A DNA stretch of 64,000 nucleotides from Rhododendron vialii (lineage: Eukaryota > Streptophyta > Magnoliopsida > Ericales > Ericaceae). The translations under genes were made by a program, and so were the position numbers. Where the stretch lies: contig NC_080568.1 of assembly GCF_030253575.1 (NCBI RefSeq), positions 30,531,001 to 30,595,000 of the forward strand, written 5' to 3'. The notes under the pieces were generated by a model. The model did no database searches and had not been told where the DNA came from. It was given only the letters and a program-made list of their open reading frames with translations. Of the stretch, positions 58,005 to 64,000 are shown in pieces. Each line of letters opens with the position of its first letter. Position 1 is the stretch's first letter.

Positions 58005-58062
<58 letters not shown>
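58005..58062. repeat. (GA)n run directly before the MADS start codon
   Basis: 29 CT dinucleotides on the plus strand, i.e. (GA)29 on the gene's strand, ending one base before the ATG. It lies in the 5' leader. GA runs are known binding sites for plant BASIC PENTACYSTEINE (GAGA-binding) factors, so a regulatory role is possible. Confidence 0.9.
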
Positions 58063-58067
<5 letters not shown>

Positions 58068-58640
58068 TAAGTAGTTTGGTACTCTGTATTTGAAGGCAAC
58101 CCCTTTTAAAGAACAGACAAAGAAATGGGGGAGTGTTTTAGGTCCCTGTTTTTGTCCTTCTTTTGTTGATCTCATATAACCGATAGCAAAAGCAGTCTAC
58201 GTAATTTACGAAGTAGACGAGCTTCGCGGAGACATATTATTAGGTGATCCAGGAAACCGTATGACAACGAAACTAGTTGGAACAAAAGAATTAATCACGA
58301 ACAAATATGAACTAGTTGCGAAAAGCTCTTGGGGTCATCTCATGCATAAAAACCATTTGGATTAGCAAAGGTTGGTGGGGGGCTGGAGAGATTAGTTCTG
58401 TGCTGCGCACACGCTGGCCCGAGGATCACTCTTCATTACCAAAAAAAAAAAGTATGAACAAGAGACATTTCCTCCCTCTACGAACACCCAATAAGAGATA
58501 AATCTCAATTTTTTTATTAATTCAATAACAAACAAGTTTTGCCGTAGGCATTACAACAATACTTATGCCAAAAGAAATCCTAGACCAATTAGGAAACAAC
58601 TAGACTTGCTAATCAAGTCGAAATTATAGAAACAGAAAGC
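58063..58640. other. Upstream region of the MADS-box gene
   Basis: No gene. The stretch 58,350-58,452 ends with CTGCGCACACGCTGGCCCGA and TCATTACC then an A run, resembling the 3' part of a plant SINE on the plus strand. Head and target duplication are not visible. Confidence 0.4.
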
Positions 58641-59017
58641 CTACTGGTACATACAATCTGTGCACAGATTGTGCACAGATTTTATGGTGGGGCCCACCAT
58701 GGGTCCCACACAAATGATCCGAGCCGTTCATTAAATGTAAAACATTTTTTCAAGGGTTATTATTAAAAATCAGCTCAATCCAATATCTATAGGTGCTTGA
58801 TCTAATCATCTAACTTTTCATTATCCGAAAATCTGAATGAAAATTTAGATAATTGGATCGAGTACTTATAGGTATTAGATTAAGCTGATTTTTTACGGGG
58901 ACTCTTGAAAAAATATTTTACATTTAATGAACGGCTCGGATCATTTGTATGGGACCCGTGGTGGGCCCCACCACAAAATCTGTGCACAATCTATGCACAG
59001 ATTGTCTGTACTAGTAG
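58641..59017. mobile_element. 377-bp foldback MITE
   Basis: The two halves are reverse complements almost end to end. Ends are CTACTGGTACATACAATCTG and CAGATTGTCTGTACTAGTAG, and inner pairs include GTGGGGCCCACCA and AATGATCCGAGCCGTTCATT. The arms are about 165 bp. The element has no coding. A direct repeat CTGTGCACAGATTGTGCACAG lies near the left end. Target duplication is unclear, so the superfamily is not assigned. Confidence 0.8.
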
Positions 59018-59124
59018 CACGGTTCTTATAGAAATTACAAAAATTACCAAAAGTAAAAATTTAGAAATATATTGCAGAATCACATACTAAGCGACTAAAA
59101 AAAAGTGTCAAAACAAACGGCAAT

Positions 59125-59823
59125 TAGGCCATCCACAGTGGTATAATCAAAAAAAAATAACCAAAAGTTGACTCATCAGCTTTTTATTATTCATTTAAGA
59201 GGTTGCTAAGTTTAACAATGTTGAGCTTTACAATTGTCACTTTTAGTCCATAACCAAAATAAGGGTCCACTACAATTTCACTTTCTCTCCCCCTCTGTTT
59301 CCTGTCATTTACTTCCCTCCATTTACGGTTTTTTTTTTTTGGCAAAGATTTATCGATTCACTCTCTTAATTTTGGAGAAAAATCGGTAACTTTCTTCCCT
59401 CCTATTATGAATTTTTTTGGGGAAAAAAAATATAAACGAGAAAGAAGAGTGAAATATCTTAATCCGGTGATGATGGTTGAATTGTAAATGATCGAGAGAT
59501 ATGAGCTTAACTTTTTTGGGAAGGAAAGAGATATAGCTTGTGGGTGAAGTGAAGAAGATATAGATTAGGCGAAGAAGATAAAAAAAATACCAATTGAAAC
59601 ATGTATGTATACAAATTTTAGAACTAGTTAATTTATGTGGTGTGGAATCCACAAATTTTGATTATTGAAAAAAGTTTCTAGTTTTTGTTATCCAAAGCCT
59701 AAAATTTGATTATTTTTAAGGATGCTGCCTAGTTTGATTATACCATTGAGAGCCATCTTTTGCACCAACATTGTTAACTTTAAAAATAATTAGCTTTTGA
59801 TTATACCACTGTAGATGGTCTAA
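59125..59823. mobile_element. About 0.7 kb non-autonomous element with inverted ends (hAT-like)
   Basis: Ends TAGGCCATCCACAGTGGTAT and ATACCACTGTAGATGGTCTA are inverted repeats that continue for about 25 bp, with further loose pairing inside. The ends resemble those of hAT-type MITEs in plants, from memory. No clean 8-bp target duplication could be confirmed. A 100-codon frame on the minus strand is low-complexity and not a transposase. Confidence 0.6.
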
Positions 59824-61727
59824 AACGGATCTTCCTACTAAAAGTTATAAGCAAAATGATTATTTCTTAAAATGATAAATTAGGTCAAACTGAGGTCCAA
59901 AGAAATAGGCCAAAAACCATTGGGTCCTATGGTTCCATAGATAAATTTGGGCGTTTCGCTTCAACCATGGGACTTATATATGGGCTTTTTTGCCATCGTT
60001 GGGTCACACCCATACTAATGCTGCTTAGGCCGCGAACGGTCCAGACGATCAAGGAACGTGCATGCGATTCACTCGACATCATTACGCCACTGCCACGTGG
60101 TGATCTAACATTTTGAATGATCGATCATTCATTTGCATAAGATCAAGGAGTGGGTGGTGGTATGAGAGCTCTTTTCGGGTTGAAACCGTCCGTCCGTCCT
60201 CCTCCACCAAGCAACCAGCAAAGCAAGTTGTAGGGCTGTGACCAACCATGCATACGACCGAAGGTCCAGGTTATGGTTGCGTTGTTAGGCCCGAACAGAA
60301 CATGTGGGTCAAATAAGTATTCGTTGGTCTGTCGTTATTACCATGCACACTTAACCGTTCCGTTCGGGTTCGACTCATATGAGCGTTCGGGTTCGGCCCA
60401 CTACACAAGGATTAATTATCTGGACCATACATGAACGTGTGATTATAGAGAATATTAGTAGAATTTATAATAGCACCTCGCACGAGACATTAATTATCTG
60501 TAATCAAGAATTTATATAGGACCCGGCAACAGCCTCTCTTAATTTAAGGTTCTTTTTTGCATTATCTTGGCTAATAAAATCTGCATGCTTGCGCGCAGTT
60601 TGACTCAATGTCCGAGCAAATCTCTAGCTAGCGGTTCTAATGTTTGGAATGTTTGGCTTTTGTATGAATCGAACTAGTACTCGCGACTCTTGACTAACAA
60701 GCCCTTTAATTATTTTTTAATGCTCACTCGACCAAACCCCTCGGGTAAATAAAAAAAATGCATTAAATCCATGCAAGCCAAGCCACATAGGTAACCGATG
60801 TCTCGCACTTTCATAACAAAGGTGTGTGTGGTACCTAGACGTAAATTAATGAAGTGTTAACCAACAGTGAAAAGTAGCGCATAATTATTACGTGAAAAAA
60901 GCAAGATAAGATAATGGAGAGCATACATAATTTGGAATTTTTATATTTTCAGAGGGTATTTGCCGCTCTGTTATTTATAGTCTGCCAAGAATTGTCACAG
61001 TGAGAGCTGACTCACTAGAAAAACGTCTAGAAATTGTACCCGACGCTATGTTCAGATTGCATTTTAGCGTGTCTTTGGGACACGGGCATCGGTTAGTGTA
61101 CATATACACAATAGCACTTTAGCAAATTGCAAATCATAAAGAACTATCAACGACAGCAAATTGCAAAAATTATAAAAAACTATCAGCGAGCGATCGACAC
61201 GTGGCGCTTTTTGTAATTCGATTGTCGACGAAAGAGAGGTCGACACGTTTCGAATGAAATGATAGATGGACTGATTACATGTTTAAGTTTAGAAAATGGA
61301 GGATATGATCATGTATACGACCCATTGAATAAAAGTGAATAGACATATAGTCCCCCCACCCCCCCCACCCTTCCCCTTTTGGTGATTTTTCAACAGCAAT
61401 GGAGGAAATGGAGAGACAGTTGTCGAGTTATCCCCTCGGTTGGCAGTACAATTTGAAGGTTGTCAAACATCTCTGCTCCCTTCAAGTTGGCCCCCCCTTA
61501 TTTTATGGTGTGATGACCATATATATTCAGTCACATGATACAAAACAAAAAAAAACCATATTCAGTCGATCACAAACCTAGGTTGATCTCGTTCGATTTG
61601 GGTTTTGAGGTAGGTTTTTAATAATACTGAGTGGAGAGACATAAAATTTTTTTTTATCAAAGAGCGTGCTTATGAGTTTTGAAAGCCCAAAGGAACAACT
61701 CATTCTCTTCAAAGCCAAAATAAAAAA
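59824..61727. other. Gene-free AT-rich stretch
   Basis: No gene or clear transposon. Short direct repeats occur (GCAAATTGCAAATCATAAAG and GCAAATTGCAAAAATTATAA near 61,123-61,170). A C-rich run lies at 61,352-61,370. Confidence 0.45.
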
Positions 61728-62828
61728 GGGCAAATTTCACTCAGACCCCTTGAGGTATCTGACAATGACAGAAGGTACCCTTCAGTTTTCAAAAATGACA
61801 GAAACCTCTCTTATTTCACAGTTTGGGTTTCATTCATTAATTCCGTTAGTGAAATGGATGGAAAATGAAATCTTTAATTTTATTTAGTTCTACAGCTATC
61901 TTAGGGCTCTTATTGAAAGTCTTAAAGCAAAAAATTAATTATGACCCTTTTAGGATAAAATGATCAAAAAATAAGATCTTCGCACCGATTCAAATGGATT
62001 AAAAATTGAAGCACTTAAGTATCTTCTCTTCATTTGGTTCTATGGCTCTCTCAGGGCTCTCATTGAAAGTCTTGGGGCCAAAAATTAACTATGATCATTT
62101 AAGATAAAATGATAAAAAAATAAAAATCTTCACACCGATTCAAACGAATTAAAAATTGGAGCACTTAAGTATCTGTTTTTCAATTGGTTCTATGGTTTTC
62201 TTAGGGCTCTCATTGAAAGCCCTGGAGCGAAAAATTAATTATGAACATTTAGGATAAAATAATCAGAAAAATAAGATTTTTGCATCGATTCAAACGGATT
62301 GAAAATTCGAGCACTTAAGTATCTCCTCTTCGTTTAGTATTACGGCTATCTTAAGACTCTCATTGAAAATCTTAGAACCAAAAATTAATTATTGCACTTT
62401 AGGATAAAATAATCAAAAAAATAAGATCTTCGCACCAATTCAAAGGGATTGAAAATTGGAACATTTAAGTATTTGCTCTTCATTGAAAGCCCTAAAACCA
62501 AATGTAGAGCAAAAATTTAAATGCTCCAAATTTTAATCCGTTTGAATCGGTGCTAAGATTTTATTTTTTTAATCATTTTATCCTAAATGATCATAATTAA
62601 TTTTTGGCTCTAGAACTTTCAATGAGAGCTCTAAGATAACTGTAGAACTAAATAAAATTGAAGATTTCATTTTCCGTACATTTCCGTACATTTTCCGTCC
62701 ATTTCACTAACGGAACTAACAGAATGAAACCCAAACTGTGAAACAGGGGAGGTTTCTGCCATTTTTGAAAACTGAGGGGTACCTTCTGTCATTGTCAGAT
62801 ACCTCAGGGGTCTGAGTGAAATTTTCCC
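61728..62828. mobile_element. Mutator-like foldback element with internal tandem repeats
   Basis: An 1,101-bp element with a perfect 9-bp target duplication AATAAAAAA (61,719-61,727 and 62,829-62,837), the size expected for Mutator-like elements. Terminal inverted repeats begin GGGCAAATTTCACTCAGACC and GGGAAAATTTCACTCAGACC and stay similar for about 200 bp. The left arm then contains about five direct units of some 145 bp (shared words GAGCACTTAAGTATC, GGGCTCTCATTGAAAG, CCGATTCAAA), while the right arm holds one unit in reverse. There is no coding, so it is non-autonomous. Confidence 0.88.
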
Positions 62829-62837
62829 AATAAAAAA

Positions 62838-64000
62838 TTCAACTAAAGGTTCTTAGAAAGATCATAGGATACTAGAACAATCACTTTTATTGTACTAAAA
62901 CTGCAGAAATTTTGGTATATATTATTATTTTTTATTTTTATTTTTTGCATAAAGACGATTTTCTCTTTGCATAGAGGTCTTTTTATCTCCCTTTTGTCAA
63001 TTCAATTGTAGTCTGATGCACTTTATCGACATAGTAACTTTTTTAATCGAATTTGCAATGATATCGCCTTTTGCCGATCTTCGTAAAAAAACAAATGCAG
63101 CTAAATTACAATTGGGTTAGCTCAGTTTGCAACATCTCTATGCTTCCATTTGGAAGGGGATTAGGTCAATTCCCAACGATGAGAGTTGAATATATGTTTG
63201 TCACGTGGAAGATCAATACTTCTCATAAGCTAGCCTTAGCCTTCTGATCCAATCGATCTCCCTTTTCAGAGATTTAATAATTGCATAAAAACACCGATGC
63301 TGGCTCGATCGAGGACACTTTGATGCTAAATTCAAACTCAACTGATCAAGAAAGTATTATGGTAAGTTGATAGAACGTGTATACCTCTTTATGATTAAAT
63401 CGTGCAACTTTACAAGATGGATGACTTGCTTTCCAAGTAGCAAACCTAGGTCATCAAAAGATTCTCTTCAAAGCCAAAATAAAAAGAATTAAAGAAAGGT
63501 TTTTTTTTTTTCAGCTTTTTAAAAATTTTGGGTGGTGCTTTTTCTTTTTGGATAAAGACATTTTTTTCTTTGCATAGAGGTCTTTTTCTTTTATCTCTCT
63601 TTTGGTAATTCAATTGTAATTCGGTGTACCATATCGACATGGACATGGATGCAATCAAAAGTGGGCTTCTTTTTCATTGTTTCGCGACAACATTTTGTTC
63701 AGTCCTGCAATTTGCAAACAATTGAAATTGTTCGAACAATAAAAACCGAACAATTAGAAATTATAGAAAAATTGAGTTCTGAACTATCTCAACTTTTTTA
63801 CTCCGTAGAAGACTTGAGAAATCAGAACAATGGTTTGGATGTAGAGATTCGGAGAATCTTGATCGCATCGTGAGTGGTGGTTGTGGGAAGGGATACTGCG
63901 AGAAATGGTGGTTAAAAAGAGACATTTATATATGAGGATTTGGACAGTGATAAGAACAAACTTGGACAATCGAGGAGGATAAAGACACAAGATAAAGTAG
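62838..64000. other. Gene-free sequence with a local duplication
   Basis: Segments of about 95 bp at 62,940-63,035 and 63,545-63,642 are diverged direct copies, sharing TTTGCATAGAGGTCTTTTT and TCAATTGTA words. The 63,460-63,485 sequence CTCTTCAAAGCCAAAATAAA also occurs at 61,705-61,726 next to the Mutator-like element. A 74-codon frame at 63,649-63,873 is Glu/Leu-rich but matches no family I know. Confidence 0.45.

Noticed and set aside
57903-58175. 90-codon frame with a long Arg/Glu repeat upstream of the MADS gene
   Set aside because: The Arg-Glu run is a translation of the GA microsatellite, in another frame than the MADS protein.
63649-63873. 74-codon Glu/Leu-rich frame as a coiled-coil gene
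   Set aside because: No family resemblance, no splice or promoter context, and it adjoins a local duplication.

Overview
This is a stretch of nuclear DNA from a flowering plant, most likely a eudicot. It is AT-rich, with intron-split genes that closely match plant families, long gene-poor tracts and many plant transposon types. I cannot name the species from sequence alone.

Positions 1 to about 20,300 are a repeat-built, gene-poor region. The same blocks recur several times: four decayed copies of the middle part of a DnaJ/DUF3444-type gene, a GGCC-rich minisatellite seen three times, a roughly 0.95 kb repeat with GC-rich palindromic cores, a pair of duplicated blocks (5,325-7,680 and 12,363-13,200), and a broken DUF241-family gene with a detached fragment nearby. 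A small copia-type LTR element (5,740-7,262) lies in one duplicate and not the other. A solo-LTR-like insert lies at 13,365-14,013. SINE and MITE copies are scattered between.

Positions 20,300-39,100 are gene-dense and ordinary: 20S proteasome subunit alpha-2 (PAB1, 11 coding exons, minus), a tRNA-Ser(UGA) (plus), Mediator subunit MED30 (3 exons, plus), and a CBS-CBS-PB1 membrane-anchored protein (14 coding exons, minus). I reconstructed every exon junction of these genes, and the reading frames close exactly. The CBS-PB1 gene has a recent 140-bp tandem duplication of its 3' end. Its probable 5' leader intron holds a triplicated segment and a Cassandra-like solo LTR.

Positions 39,100-46,900 hold a long inverted repeat and a decayed Helitron (Pif1-type helicase followed by an RPA1-like gene). 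Positions 46,900-50,800 hold a Stowaway MITE and the intact single-ORF nucleolar GTPase gene NOG1 (minus). Positions 53,081-58,003 hold an intact small MIKC-type MADS-box gene (minus) with a 184-bp mini-Helitron in its last intron. From 58,000 to the end there are only foldback transposons, including an 1,101-bp Mutator-like foldback element with a perfect 9-bp target duplication, and AT-rich sequence.

The real genes are unrelated housekeeping or regulatory genes (protein degradation, transcription, ribosome assembly, a developmental transcription factor) and do not form a pathway. I found no convincing undescribed biological system. The most interesting items are structural: repeat-driven remodelling of gene ends and leaders, a GC-AG intron, a 4-nt tandem splice donor that would create a stop, and serial capture and spread of gene fragments.
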